DNA of 29,266 nt from an uncultured Lachnospiraceae bacterium (GTDB lineage Bacteria > Bacillota > Clostridia > Lachnospirales > Lachnospiraceae). The stretch covers positions 1-29,266 of the forward strand of contig CAJUBP010000033.1 of the NCBI GenBank assembly GCA_910584585.1, read 5' to 3'. Shown here in pieces: positions 1 through 8,499 of the stretch (its first letter is position 1; the number at the start of each line of letters is the position of its first letter). The notes beneath the pieces are model-generated. The model was not told the DNA's origin. It ran no database searches and saw only the letters and a list, made by a program, of their open reading frames with translations. Made by a program: the position numbers and the translations under genes.

Positions 1-79
1 CTTCCCCAAAATCAAGGTTTTAATAACAAAAAATCAGGTAGGATTTGACACTACCCAGTGAACAATGGAGGAAAAATTT

Positions 80-1405
80 ATGGACCAGACTTTTATGAAA
101 GAAAAAAAGATCCTGCCGCTGGTGCTGTCTATGTCTCTTCCCATGGTGATTTCCATGGCGGTGAATTCCCTGTACAACATTGTGGACAGCTATTTTGTGG
201 CAAAATTAAGCGAGGACGCTATGACCGCGCTGGCCCTCGTCTATCCCGTACAGAATTTAATCAATGCCATTGCCATCGGTTTTGCCATTGGCATCAACGC
301 CTGCGCCGCATTCTATCTAGGGGCCGGACAGCAAAAGCAGGCAGACGAAGCGGCCACCCAGGGAACGCTTCTGAACTTTCTTCACGGCGTTGCGCTCACT
401 GTCCTGTCCATTGCCGCAATGCCTGCCTTTTTGCGAATGTTTTCTTCTGACGAAGCTGTGATTCAGCTTGCCCTTACTTACGCCAACCGGGCTTTTCTGT
501 TTGCGGTATTTATTACCCTGGGCCTTTCTTTTGAAAAAATTTTCCAGTCTGTGGGAAGGATGCGGGTATCTATGTTCTGCATGATGTGCGGCTTTCTTGC
601 CAATATTATTTTAGATCCGCTGATGATATTCGGAATCGGCCCTTTTCCCGCCATGGGCATTGCGGGAGCCGCCTATGCCACAGGAATCGGACAGTGCTTT
701 TCTCTGGCCGTCTATCTGCTGATCTATTTTCTTCGGCCGATTCCCGTGAAAATCAGGCGGGACGCAGTAAAGCCTGACAAAGAAGTGATTGTGAGAATGT
801 ATGCCGTGGGAATCTCCGCCACGCTGAGCATGGCGCTGCCCTCCCTGCTGATCTCTGTATTAAACGGAATTCTTTCCGCTTTTTCCGGCGCCTATGTGCT
901 GGTGCTTGGGGTCTATTATAAGCTTCAGACCTTTATCTACCTGACGGCCAACGGGATTATCCAGGGCATCCGGCCTTTGATGGGCTATAATTACGGCGCC
1001 GGAGAACAGAGCCGGGTCAGGGAAATCTACCTGACTTCCCTGAAATTAATTATGGGCGTTATGCTGATTGGAACACTGCTGTCCTGGGCAATCCCCAGCC
1101 AGTTAATCGGACTGTTTACTTCCAATCCGGAAACGATACAGATTGGCGTTAAGGCCCTTCACATTATCAGTCTTGGGTTTGTTGTATCCGCTGTTTCCGT
1201 TACCAGCTCCGGCGCTCTGGAAGGACTGGGAAAGGGAACCCCGGCGCTGTTTATCTCCCTGCTCCGCTATGTAGTGGTGATTATACCGGCAGCTTTTTGT
1301 TTCAGCCGCTTCGCGGGAGCAGACGGCGTATGGTACGCCTTCTGCTTCTCTGAATTTGTAACAGCGGGATGCGCTCTTCTGATTTACCGGCGGGCGACTG
1401 GATGA
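80..1405 (+). CDS. MATE family multidrug/cation efflux transporter
   Basis: Predicted integral membrane antiporter of the MATE family (MOP superfamily), which exports drugs or metabolites against a Na+ or H+ gradient. The 441-residue product is close to the usual MATE length. It has about twelve hydrophobic segments in two homologous halves and the typical N-terminus: a PLVLSMSLPMVISM helix, then NSLYNIVDSYFVAKLSEDAM and a glycine-rich segment (IGFAIGINACAAFYLGAG). I chose the ATG at 80 because GGAGG at 67-71 sits 8 bases upstream; an in-frame ATG at 65 would place that site inside the gene. It is monocistronic in this window, and the next gene is convergent. The substrate cannot be read from sequence. 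Confidence 0.9.
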   Translation: MDQTFMKEKKILPLVLSMSLPMVISMAVNSLYNIVDSYFVAKLSEDAMTALALVYPVQNLINAIAIGFAIGINACAAFYLGAGQQKQADEAATQGTLLNFLHGVALTVLSIAAMPAFLRMFSSDEAVIQLALTYANRAFLFAVFITLGLSFEKIFQSVGRMRVSMFCMMCGFLANIILDPLMIFGIGPFPAMGIAGAAYATGIGQCFSLAVYLLIYFLRPIPVKIRRDAVKPDKEVIVRMYAVGISATLSMALPSLLISVLNGILSAFSGAYVLVLGVYYKLQTFIYLTANGIIQGIRPLMGYNYGAGEQSRVREIYLTSLKLIMGVMLIGTLLSWAIPSQLIGLFTSNPETIQIGVKALHIISLGFVVSAVSVTSSGALEGLGKGTPALFISLLRYVVVIIPAAFCFSRFAGADGVWYAFCFSEFVTAGCALLIYRRATG

Positions 1406-1447
1406 ACTGCTAATACTACAGTGAACTTTTAATATGCGAACACGGAC

Positions 1448-1628
1448 GGAAAGGCAGGATGCCCCTTTGGCACACAAAACTGGGCAACGTTCCGGCAAAC
1501 TAACTGCTAACTACGACTAAGGAAGTCAGGAAAGCCTTCCTTCCTAAGTCTCCGTAAACAGTGGATTTCGCCTTCACTAAAAACGCCCATGAATCGTTTG
1601 CTTAGCCAAAGGGGCATCCTGCCTTTCC
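1448..1628. repeat. 181-bp element with perfect 24-bp terminal inverted repeats
   Basis: Positions 1448-1471 and 1605-1628 are exact reverse complements over 24 bases (core AAAGGCAGGATGCCCCTTTG). The 133-base middle has no credible ORF but contains another partial inverted repeat around 1518-1550 (ACTAAGGAAG against CTTCCTTCCTAAGT). It could be a MITE-like non-autonomous element or a long structured terminator between the convergent MATE and ABC genes. No target-site duplication is obvious. Confidence 0.6.
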
Positions 1629-1644
1629 TGTGTATCGAAATACT

Positions 1645-1740
1645 GATTGTTCGCTCTAGCGCATGTCTCAAAATTCACTATAAAATCTGATGAAAATTGG
1701 GACGACATCTTGCGGAAAGCAATTTTAAGTCACGCTCTAA
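1645..1740. repeat. Truncated copy of the palindromic element seen at 22175-22356
   Basis: It shares GATTGTTCG at its left edge and a nearly identical right arm (TAAAATCTGATG, then ATTGGGACGACATCTTGCGG and AAAGCAATTTTAAG.CACGCTCTA) with the full copy near 22.2 kb. The left arm and central loop are missing: the sequence jumps from TCTCAAAATTCA to the right arm. This is a deletion derivative lying just past the stop codon of the last ABC-operon gene. Confidence 0.7.
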
Positions 1741-1751
1741 GCTGCAGAATT

Positions 1752-2969
1752 TCAGGAAGAACGCCTTGCCAGGCAATCCTCATAGCTGTAACTTTCCGTC
1801 AGTTTTTTGAAAGCTTCAAAGTCCGCTTCCGGCGTCAGGCTTTGAATCACAGAATACAAATCTTCATAATTATATGCGTTTATCGTAGCGCTGGAAGCAA
1901 GGGCGTACATGCTGTCATATTCTGATTCGCTTTTGGCAACCCAAAAGCCCTGCTCCAGCCGAAATGCTTTCCCGTCGGGCCGGAAAGCATCCGCGTTTCC
2001 AGTAATTGCGTTGTAGAGCCCGGCAAATCCCGGTCCAATTTCCGACTGGTATTTCCCCGCCACATACGCGATCTTTCCTTTTTTAAAACCAAAATAATTG
2101 TCCTCTGAGAAACAGTCAATGGTACCGCATTCAATCTCCACAGAATTCAGCCCCTCCATCAGGGACGTCACAGGAATTGTCGATAACACAGTGGTATATT
2201 CCCCGGAAGTGACCGCCTCTAAGGCTGGTTTTTGGAATTCTTCAAAATCGATATATCCCGGACAGATCGTAAGCTTCAGCCCATCCGCCTCTATGGTCAC
2301 GGGCTTTTGGGCAGCAGCCAGCTCTTCCGAACTTTGCTCAAATTTGACTCCATGTTTCTCCTGCAAAACATCCAGCATTCCCATGGTCCGCTGCCTGTGC
2401 ATCTCATTGCCCAAGCCGGCGCCGCCTGAGAGGATCAGGTAGCTTTTCCCTTCCTTTGCCAGCGCTTCGGCCATTTTGGCCCCTTCCTCGTATTCATTTT
2501 GGATTCCAGGCCCAATCTGTCCCAGGAAATAAGGATTATCCTCCACAGACGCAAATTCCTCTTCCGAAAATGTGCCGGCGGGGCGGATCAAATACATCTC
2601 ATGACTGGCGCAGAATTCCACTTCTTTTTTCAGGTCGTAGGAATTAAAGGCCATAATGCCCTTAACGCCGCTTTCCGCGCACTGTGCCAGAAAATCCATC
2701 ATTTCCTCCTAACTGCTGATACTGTCTGAGTACAGAAAGGTCACATCGGTAAAACATTCTTTAATATAGTGATCCAGATAATCTTTAAACATCATCACCT
2801 GGGCATCCCTGACATTATAAGTGGCCACGCCAATCTTGTGAATCTCCATTCCGCTGGCCTCCGCTGCCTTCTGATCCCGGTTCGCAATGTTACCGTCTGC
2901 AGCTCCGCAGCCGGAAAGCAGGGAGACCAGCATAACTGCCGCCAGAATAAACGCTGTATATTTTCTCAT
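1752..2969 (-). pseudogene. Type-1-fold solute-binding lipoprotein interrupted by one in-frame TAG
   Basis: Last gene of the riboswitch-led ABC operon. It starts with ATG at 2969, overlapping the stop of the preceding ATPase gene (ATGA), so the two are probably translationally coupled. The N-terminus has a lipoprotein signal with LLSGC (Cys21). The body resembles periplasmic-binding-protein-like I proteins of the sugar/BMP class (KIGVATYNVRD near the start, CAESGVKGIMAFNSYD later). Codon 87 is TAG (2709-2711); the same frame continues intact on both sides and gives 405 positions in all, a normal length. The TAG overlaps a strong Shine-Dalgarno (TAGGAGGAA) directly before ATGATG at 2702-2697, so a signal-less 316-residue fragment could be reinitiated. 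Likely a recent nonsense mutation; amber readthrough is the alternative. The ligand is unknown. Confidence 0.75.
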
Positions 2970-3934
2970 GCCGAACCCTCCTTAAATAAATGGCAGGCAA
3001 CACTGTGCCCCTCACCGATGGTTATCAGTTCCGGCCGCTTACTGCGGCAGATATCCCCGCAATGAACACACCTGGTCTGGAACGGGCATCCAGGCGGCAC
3101 ATCCAGAGGACTTGGAATCTCGCTGTCTATGCTTTCTATTTTCCTGGAAAAATCCATCTTCGTATCAAAAATGGCTCCCAGCAGCGCCTGGGTATAGGGA
3201 TGCCGCGCCCGATCCACCATTTCGCCCGGAAGAATTTCCACAATACTGCCCAGATACATCACGGCAATCTGATGGGCAAAGGACTGAATCAGCCCCAGGT
3301 CATGGGCAATAAACCCTATGGCAATATTTTTCTCTTTCTGCAGCCTGCAAATCAGCTCAATCATGGTTTTTTGCACAGATACATCCAACGCGCAGGTAGC
3401 CTCATCCATGACAATCAGCTCCGGTTCCAGAGCAACGGCTCTTGCAATGGCAATTCTCTGCCGCTGGCCGCCGGACATATTATGGGGAAACCTGTCAGCA
3501 AATTCACCGGGCAAATCCACCGCCTCCAGATATTTACGGGCTGTACTGTCTTTTTCCGAAGCTTTGATCCGGCCAAAATTCATCAGCGGTTCACAGATAA
3601 TATCCCTGATTTTCATTTTGGGGTTGAAGGAACCGCCGGGATCCTGGAAAACCATTTGAATATACTGCCGGGTCTAGCGCAGTTCCTCTCCTTTCAGCCT
3701 GGTCAAATCCTTTCCCTTAAAAAGAATTTCTCCTTCCGTAGGCACATCCAGGCGGACCAGAAAACGCATAAACGTAGACTTTCCGCAGCCGGATTCTCCA
3801 ATCAGCCCCAGCGTCTTTCCCCTGTAAAATTTCAAATTAATGTCATTGCAGGCCGTCAGCTCCCGGCCGCCGGAAGCAGGAAAACGACGGGTCACATGCT
3901 TCGCCTCCAAAATCATATCCTTTTCATCAAACAT
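2966..3934 (-). pseudogene. Oligopeptide/nickel-type ABC importer ATPase (DppF/NikE-like) with one in-frame TAG
   Basis: Second ATPase of the importer. Walker A GESGCGKST lies at residues 46-54. Q-loop MVFQDP, signature MSGGQRQRIAIARA, Walker B LIVMDEATCALD and the H-loop IAHD all lie after the interruption. The C-terminal Cys-containing tail (GCPFQTRCVHCGDIC) is the usual oligopeptide-ATPase extension. The ATG at 3934 has GGGAGGTG upstream and overlaps the dppD-like stop. Codon 87 is TAG (3674-3676), between GEELR and TRQYIQMVFQDP, where homologues have an ordinary residue. The frame is otherwise open for 322 positions. Without suppression, neither half can form an ATPase, because Walker A is separated from signature and Walker B. 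It could be a pseudogene, a sequencing difference or a readthrough gene. Confidence 0.85.
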
Positions 3935-4709
3935 AACGCGCACCTCCCAGCGAAGGAACTGCGTCTAAGAGCTTTTGCGTATAGGCGCTATGGTTCCCGT
4001 AAAGTATCTCATCCCGGCTTCCAATGTCGGATATCCTGCCCTTTTGCATCACGGCAATCTGATCGGACATGTAGGCCGCAACCCCCAGATTATGAGTCAC
4101 CACAATCATGCTGGTTCCGTATTTATCTCTCAATTCCATCATCTGACGGACGATCTGAGCCTGGGTGGTCACATCCAGAGCGGAAGTTGGCTCATCCGCC
4201 AGCAAAAGCCTGGGCTGAAAAGTCATAGCCATGGCAATGCCCACACGCTGCCGCATTCCGCCGGAAAGCTGAAAGGGATAAGAATTCATAATATTATTTC
4301 CGTCAGGCAGACGCATCCGTTCCAGCATCTCAATCCCCTTCTTCCATGCGTCCGCTTTTGAAATCTTTTCATGGGTGCGGATATATTCCGCAAAAACATT
4401 TCCAATTTTCCGGATGGGATTTAACATTTCGCCGGAATCCTGAAAAATCATGGAAATATCTGTGCCCCTTAATTTTCTCCACTGTTCCGGCGTATTTTTC
4501 AGCAGCGATTTCCCCTGAAACAAAATGTCGCCCTCTGTAACTTTGCCTCCTCCCGCAAGCAGGCCCAGCGCCGCGCGGATCACGGTCGTCTTGCCGGAAC
4601 CAGATTCACCAACCAGAGAAGCAATCTCTCCCTCTTTTAACGTCATGCTAAAATCTTTTACGGTAGGGCGATCTTTGTAAGAAATTGTAACGTTTTTAAT
4701 TTCCAGCAT
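3927..4709 (-). CDS. Oligopeptide/nickel-type ABC importer ATPase (DppD/NikD-like)
   Basis: Cytoplasmic ATPase subunit energising the importer encoded by the two upstream permeases. Visible motifs: Walker A GESGSGKTT (residues 34-42), Q-loop MIFQDSGEMLNP, signature LSGGMRQRVGIAMA, Walker B LLLADEPTSALD and H-loop VVTHN. At 260 residues it is short for DppD/OppD and closer to NikD, lacking most of the C-terminal oligopeptide-type extension. The ATG at 4709 is chosen because AAGGAGGAG lies just upstream; longer in-frame starts run back into the permease gene. It overlaps the next ATPase gene by 8 bases. All catalytic motifs are intact, so it could only work alone as a homodimer if the partner is truly dead. 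Confidence 0.92.
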   Translation of the reverse strand: MLEIKNVTISYKDRPTVKDFSMTLKEGEIASLVGESGSGKTTVIRAALGLLAGGGKVTEGDILFQGKSLLKNTPEQWRKLRGTDISMIFQDSGEMLNPIRKIGNVFAEYIRTHEKISKADAWKKGIEMLERMRLPDGNNIMNSYPFQLSGGMRQRVGIAMAMTFQPRLLLADEPTSALDVTTQAQIVRQMMELRDKYGTSMIVVTHNLGVAAYMSDQIAVMQKGRISDIGSRDEILYGNHSAYTQKLLDAVPSLGGARYV

Positions 4710-4719
4710 AAGCTCCTCC

Positions 4720-5547
4720 TTATTCATCTCTCGGATCCAAAATGTCCCGAAGGGCGTCGCCCAGCAGATTAAACACAACTACCACCACAAAAATCGCCGC
4801 TCCGGGATAAATCATCATCCAGGGCGCGCTCTGGATAAACTGCCTGCCTTCATTGAGCATAAGCCCCCATTCCGGCGTGGGCGCTTTCGCGCCGAATCCT
4901 AGGAAAGAAAGGCCTGCCAACTCCAGCATCATGCCGCCGATGTCTGTTGCGGCGGTAATAATCAGAGCGGGAATCACATTGGGAACCATGTAACGCTTCA
5001 ATATATAAGGAGTCTTGGAACCGGTTACCAGGGCGGCAGCCACATAATCCTGATTGCGGATCTTAAGAACCAGGCTCCGGGCAAGACGGGCGTACTTTGT
5101 CCAGCTTACCAAAGCTACCGCAAGCACCGCGTTTCTCACACTGGCGCCCAGAACGCCGGCAATGGCCATGGCAAACACCATGCCTGGAAAAGAAACCATC
5201 ATATCAGCAATCCGCATAATGACCGTATCGGTCCAGCCGCCAAAATATCCTGCCAATACCCCCAGCGCCGTGCCCAGACCGAAAATAAGGATGACCACGG
5301 AAAAGGAAGCTGTAAGGCTGGTGCGCGCGCCGTAAATTACCCGGGTAAAAATATCGCGCCCCAGCTTGTCCGTGCCAAATATATGGTTTCCGCCGGGAGG
5401 CTTAAGGGCATCTTTTAACACGGCTTCTGTGGGGCTTACGCCTCCGGTCACAATGGGGGCGAAAACAGCCGCAAGCACAATCAGAAGGGCAAGGACCGCA
5501 AAAACACAGAAGGATTTGTTTTTCTTTACAAAACTTTTAAACTTCAT
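4720..5547 (-). CDS. Oligopeptide/nickel-type ABC importer permease (DppC/NikC-like)
   Basis: Inner-membrane permease, 275 residues, of the binding-protein-dependent transport superfamily. One N-terminal membrane helix is followed by the typical DppC segment (GTDKLGRDIFTRVIYGARTSL) and further helices. The EAA-type cytoplasmic loop that contacts the ATPase is visible near residues 170-200 (AAALVTGSKTPYILKRYMVP). The C-terminus has the family's PEWGLML and PGAAIFVVVVVFNLLGDALRD motifs. I use ATG at 5547 (GGAGG 8 bases upstream) rather than an upstream GTG at 5553. It follows the dppB-like gene with almost no gap and precedes the ATPases. Confidence 0.92.
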   Translation of the reverse strand: MKFKSFVKKNKSFCVFAVLALLIVLAAVFAPIVTGGVSPTEAVLKDALKPPGGNHIFGTDKLGRDIFTRVIYGARTSLTASFSVVILIFGLGTALGVLAGYFGGWTDTVIMRIADMMVSFPGMVFAMAIAGVLGASVRNAVLAVALVSWTKYARLARSLVLKIRNQDYVAAALVTGSKTPYILKRYMVPNVIPALIITAATDIGGMMLELAGLSFLGFGAKAPTPEWGLMLNEGRQFIQSAPWMMIYPGAAIFVVVVVFNLLGDALRDILDPRDE

Positions 5548-5552
5548 ATCCA

Positions 5553-6488
5553 CTACCTCCCTCGGATTCTGGGATCAACGCAGCTGTAGGAAATATCCAC
5601 AGCCAGATTCACCAGCATATAAATCAGGGAAATCCACAGAACATATCCCTGAATTAACGGATAATCATAAGCGGTAATGGCTGAAACTGCCAGGCTGCCC
5701 ATACCGGGATAGGAAAAGATAACTTCCACCACAGCAGTGCCGCCAAGTAAAGAACCCAGGGACAGGCCCAGCATAGTAATCAGAGGAAGCAGAGAATTAG
5801 GAAATACATTCTGCCACAAAATTTTCCATTCTTTCACCCCTCTGGCCCTTGCGCCTGTAACGTAATCCTGATTCAGTTCCTCTAAAATCGCCGTTCGCAC
5901 CTGACGGGTATATTTGGCGGACATGGCAAAGGCCAGCGTCACAGAAGGCAGAATCAGACTTTTAAAATCGCCGGCGGAAGATACCACAGGCAATAGTTTC
6001 AGCTGAACACAGAAAAACAGCATCAGCAAAAGCCCCACCCAGAAATTGGGCATGGACACGCCGAAAAATGTGACACCCCGAAGGGCGTAATCTATGATGC
6101 TGTTTTTATGAGTCGCCTGAGCCATGCCCACAGGCACAGCCACCAGCAGCATTAGAATCATGGAAAAAACAGACAGCTTCAGCGTAGGCCAGAGCCGGTT
6201 CAGCAGCAACGAAGCAACCGGTTTGCTATAGGCGTAGGATGTGCCGAAATCCCCTTTTAAGCAGTTCCCCAGCCAGTCGAAATACTGGACCAGCACCGGA
6301 CGGTTCAGACCCATGGCTTCCCGGGTTTCCTGAACAACTTCCTCACTGGGCACAACGCCGGTAGCCGCGTACATGGTGCGCACCGGATCTCCCGGCGCCA
6401 GATATGTAATCAAAAAGGTCAGAAAACTGATGCCCAAAGCCACAAGAAGAATCTGAATCATCCGTTTTCCCAGTTGTTTCACACTCAA
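5553..6488 (-). CDS. Oligopeptide/nickel-type ABC importer permease (DppB/NikB-like)
   Basis: Inner-membrane permease of 311 residues. The opening matches the family: a first helix (ILLVALGISFLTFLITYLAPG) followed by DP. Then come a long extracytoplasmic loop and the transport domain with an EAA-like loop (TGARARGVKEWKILWQNVFP), ending VDPRIRGR. The start appears to be TTG at 6488 with GGGGAG 7 bases upstream; a GTG at 6484 is a weaker option. It ends with TAG directly before the next permease, which shows TAG is a true terminator within this operon. It pairs with the DppC-like protein to form the channel. Confidence 0.92.
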   Translation of the reverse strand: MSVKQLGKRMIQILLVALGISFLTFLITYLAPGDPVRTMYAATGVVPSEEVVQETREAMGLNRPVLVQYFDWLGNCLKGDFGTSYAYSKPVASLLLNRLWPTLKLSVFSMILMLLVAVPVGMAQATHKNSIIDYALRGVTFFGVSMPNFWVGLLLMLFFCVQLKLLPVVSSAGDFKSLILPSVTLAFAMSAKYTRQVRTAILEELNQDYVTGARARGVKEWKILWQNVFPNSLLPLITMLGLSLGSLLGGTAVVEVIFSYPGMGSLAVSAITAYDYPLIQGYVLWISLIYMLVNLAVDISYSCVDPRIRGR

Positions 6489-6549
6489 AGATATTCTCCC
6501 CTTTCTGCGGGATTTTCTAACAAGTAAATGACCGAAAGTTTCGCCTGCC

Positions 6550-6610
6550 TATGAACGCGAACGCCTCTGGAAAAACCAAACGCTTTTTCAAAAGCCTTCG
6601 CGACGTCATA
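6550..6610 (-). other. Intercistronic hairpin between binding-protein and permease genes
   Basis: Plus-strand 6550-6561 (TATGAACGCGAA) pairs imperfectly with 6597-6610 (TTCGCGACGTCATA), and an inner perfect hairpin lies at 6582-6595 (GCTTTTTCAAAAGC). No T-tract follows in the minus direction, so it looks more like an RNA-stabilising or partial-termination stem than a full terminator. Such stems commonly keep binding-protein mRNA in excess over permease mRNA; that role here is inference. Confidence 0.45.
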
Positions 6611-6616
6611 CAAAAA

Positions 6617-8284
6617 TCAGGACGCAGGATATATCTCTGTGGTAATCCAGTAATAATCCGCTGTGTGAATGGCAGCGCCGCCAATGGTTTCATTTTTGGA
6701 AATCATGGAGCTGTTATAATAACCGTGAACAACCGCAACTGCGTCGTCAATCAGAATCTGCTGCATCTTCTGAATAATTTCACGGCGGGCTTCTGTATCA
6801 AAGGTGGCGCCCAGTTCTTCAAACAAAGCGTCATATTCATCATTTTTATAGCCGCAGTAGTCAGCTCCTGAAGTGGAGCACCAGGCCGCCAGATATTCCG
6901 TAGGATCGCCGGTTCCCACAGTGGTCCAGTTGGATCCGTTCAGGTCAAAATCGCCGCTCTGATAGCTGTCCCACTGACGGGCGGAATCTCCGATTTCCAG
7001 ATCCACGCCGATGCCGATGGCGGCCAGCTGCTGCTGAATGGCCTCCGCGAAATCATCCAGACAGCGGTTTGAATAGGTGACATATTTTAAGACAATCTCT
7101 TTGCCGTCCAGCTCCCGGGTTCCATCGCCGTTGGTGTCTACAATGCCGGCCTCGTCCAGAAGCTTTGCCGCCTTATCCGGGTCAAAGGCATAGGGATCTG
7201 TCAGATTATCATATCCGTAGTCCAGATTGGAAGGCAGTACGGAAAATCCTGACGTATACAGACCGCCCACGGTAACGGCGCACATAGTATCGTCATCCAA
7301 TGCCGTCAGAACCGCTTCCCGCAAAGTCTTATTGGACAAAAATTTTCCTTCAGACACATTCATGTGGGCCAATCCGGTGCGGACGCCGTTTGCAATGGTA
7401 ACTGTAAAATTCGGATCTGCCTGCAAATCCCGCAGATCACTGATATTGGTAACATTTTCAGCCAGATCCAGCTGCCCGGACTGCAATGCCATAGCCTTGG
7501 CGGAAGCGTCTCCCATGTACACCAGCTCAATGGACTCAAAGGGAACTTCACCGTCCCAGTAATTTTCATTGGCAACCATCGTGTACCCCACTTCTTCCCG
7601 GAAGTTGGTGGCAACGTAAGGACCGGTGCCGATGGCTGCGTGATCGTAATCTGTGGTATGCTCCGTATCCAGAATCACCATAACAGGATAAGCCAGATTC
7701 TTCGTCAGATCCACATAAGGTTTTGTGGTTTTTATAGTCAGATTGCCGGAAGTATTATCCGCTGTAATCTCAGCCTCTTCCTCCAAAAATTTCTCAGGAG
7801 CGGAAGAACCGGACTTTCCTGCCTCAAACAGACGTTCAAAGCTGGCTTTTACCGCCTCAGGGGTCAGAGCGCAGCCATCAGAAAATTTTACATTATCCCG
7901 GATATGGAACACCCACTCCGTATGTTCCTCATTGACGGTATAGCTGTCGCAGAGCTTCTCTGCCACATTCATGGAATTGTCAAACATAAACAGACATTCT
8001 CCCACTCCGTAACGGGATACATTCCAGGCGCAATTAATCTCTTTCGCCGGATCAATTCCCCCGCCGCCGTAATTCTGAATGCCAAAGGTCATGGCGCGCC
8101 CGCCGGAGGTATCCCGTTCTGTCTCATAAGCCTCCTGATTGACCTCGTCCTCGCGGTTGCCTGCCGGCGTGTTCTCTGCCTCTGTCGGGGTTTCCTCCTG
8201 GGCGTTTCCGCCGCATCCGGCCATAACGCCGCAAATCATCAATGCGGACAAAAACAGTGCAGCGTACTTTTTCAATCTTTTCAT
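6617..8284 (-). CDS. Extracellular solute-binding lipoprotein, family 5 (DppA/OppA/NikA-like)
   Basis: Substrate-binding subunit of the importer, 555 residues, anchored outside the membrane. The signal peptide ends in a lipobox VMAGC (Cys24), followed by a low-complexity Glu/Thr linker. SBP_bac_5 features include EKLCDSYTVNEEHTEWVFHI, RDNVKFSDGCALTPEAVKAS, a GTGPYV motif and a late DDAVAVVHGYYNS segment. It is the first gene after a cobalamin riboswitch and terminator, so its synthesis is probably shut down by B12. Family 5 proteins bind peptides, nickel-chelates, haem or other small ligands. The riboswitch makes cobalt, a cobalt chelate or a corrinoid precursor the best guess, but the ligand cannot be read from sequence. 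Confidence 0.9.
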   Translation of the reverse strand: MKRLKKYAALFLSALMICGVMAGCGGNAQEETPTEAENTPAGNREDEVNQEAYETERDTSGGRAMTFGIQNYGGGGIDPAKEINCAWNVSRYGVGECLFMFDNSMNVAEKLCDSYTVNEEHTEWVFHIRDNVKFSDGCALTPEAVKASFERLFEAGKSGSSAPEKFLEEEAEITADNTSGNLTIKTTKPYVDLTKNLAYPVMVILDTEHTTDYDHAAIGTGPYVATNFREEVGYTMVANENYWDGEVPFESIELVYMGDASAKAMALQSGQLDLAENVTNISDLRDLQADPNFTVTIANGVRTGLAHMNVSEGKFLSNKTLREAVLTALDDDTMCAVTVGGLYTSGFSVLPSNLDYGYDNLTDPYAFDPDKAAKLLDEAGIVDTNGDGTRELDGKEIVLKYVTYSNRCLDDFAEAIQQQLAAIGIGVDLEIGDSARQWDSYQSGDFDLNGSNWTTVGTGDPTEYLAAWCSTSGADYCGYKNDEYDALFEELGATFDTEARREIIQKMQQILIDDAVAVVHGYYNSSMISKNETIGGAAIHTADYYWITTEIYPAS

Positions 8285-8370
8285 TTGTAGGATCCACCTT
8301 TCTCAAATTTTTTTCTTACAGTCACTCCGATCACTCGATGTCTGGTTTGTCCATAAATTCTCTGATAGAT

Positions 8371-8398
8371 AAAAAAAGACCGTAACTTCGTTACGGTC
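8371..8398 (-). terminator. Intrinsic terminator in the riboswitch expression platform
   Basis: Plus-strand 8378-8398 is a near-perfect hairpin (GACCGTAAC, TTC loop, GTTACGGTC). It is preceded on the plus strand by seven A (8371-8377), giving a U-tract after the stem in the minus direction. It lies between the cobalamin aptamer and the binding-protein start. Minus-strand TTACGG (8476-8481) could pair with CCGTAA of the terminator's 5' arm as an antiterminator. That pairing is inferred. Confidence 0.85.
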
Positions 8399-8499
8399 AA
8401 ATATCATACAGCAAAGCATCAATCACCAGAAAATACCGGTAATTGATAAAACAAATCAGTGAGCTTTCTCATTGTCCGTAAGAATCTCAAATACAGAAA

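Noticed and set aside
45..50. TTGACA upstream of the MATE gene as a -35 box
   Set aside because: A -10 box at the right spacing would fall inside the ribosome-binding site and no TATAAT-like hexamer is there.
1647..1925. Plus-strand ORF over the element relic and the end of the lipoprotein gene
   Set aside because: It spans a repeat relic and the antisense of a supported gene, with no ribosome-binding site.
2709..2711. Genome-wide reassignment of TAG
   Set aside because: TAG is the natural stop of the permease, the hydrolase and the metal ATPase in the same window, so only site-specific readthrough or mutation remains.
2990..4228. Plus-strand ORF of 412 codons across the ATPase genes
   Set aside because: It runs antisense to two ATPases with full motif sets; its translation has no domain pattern.
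7364..8290. Plus-strand ORF of 308 codons across the binding-protein gene
   Set aside because: Antisense shadow of a clear family 5 binding protein with lipobox and riboswitch.
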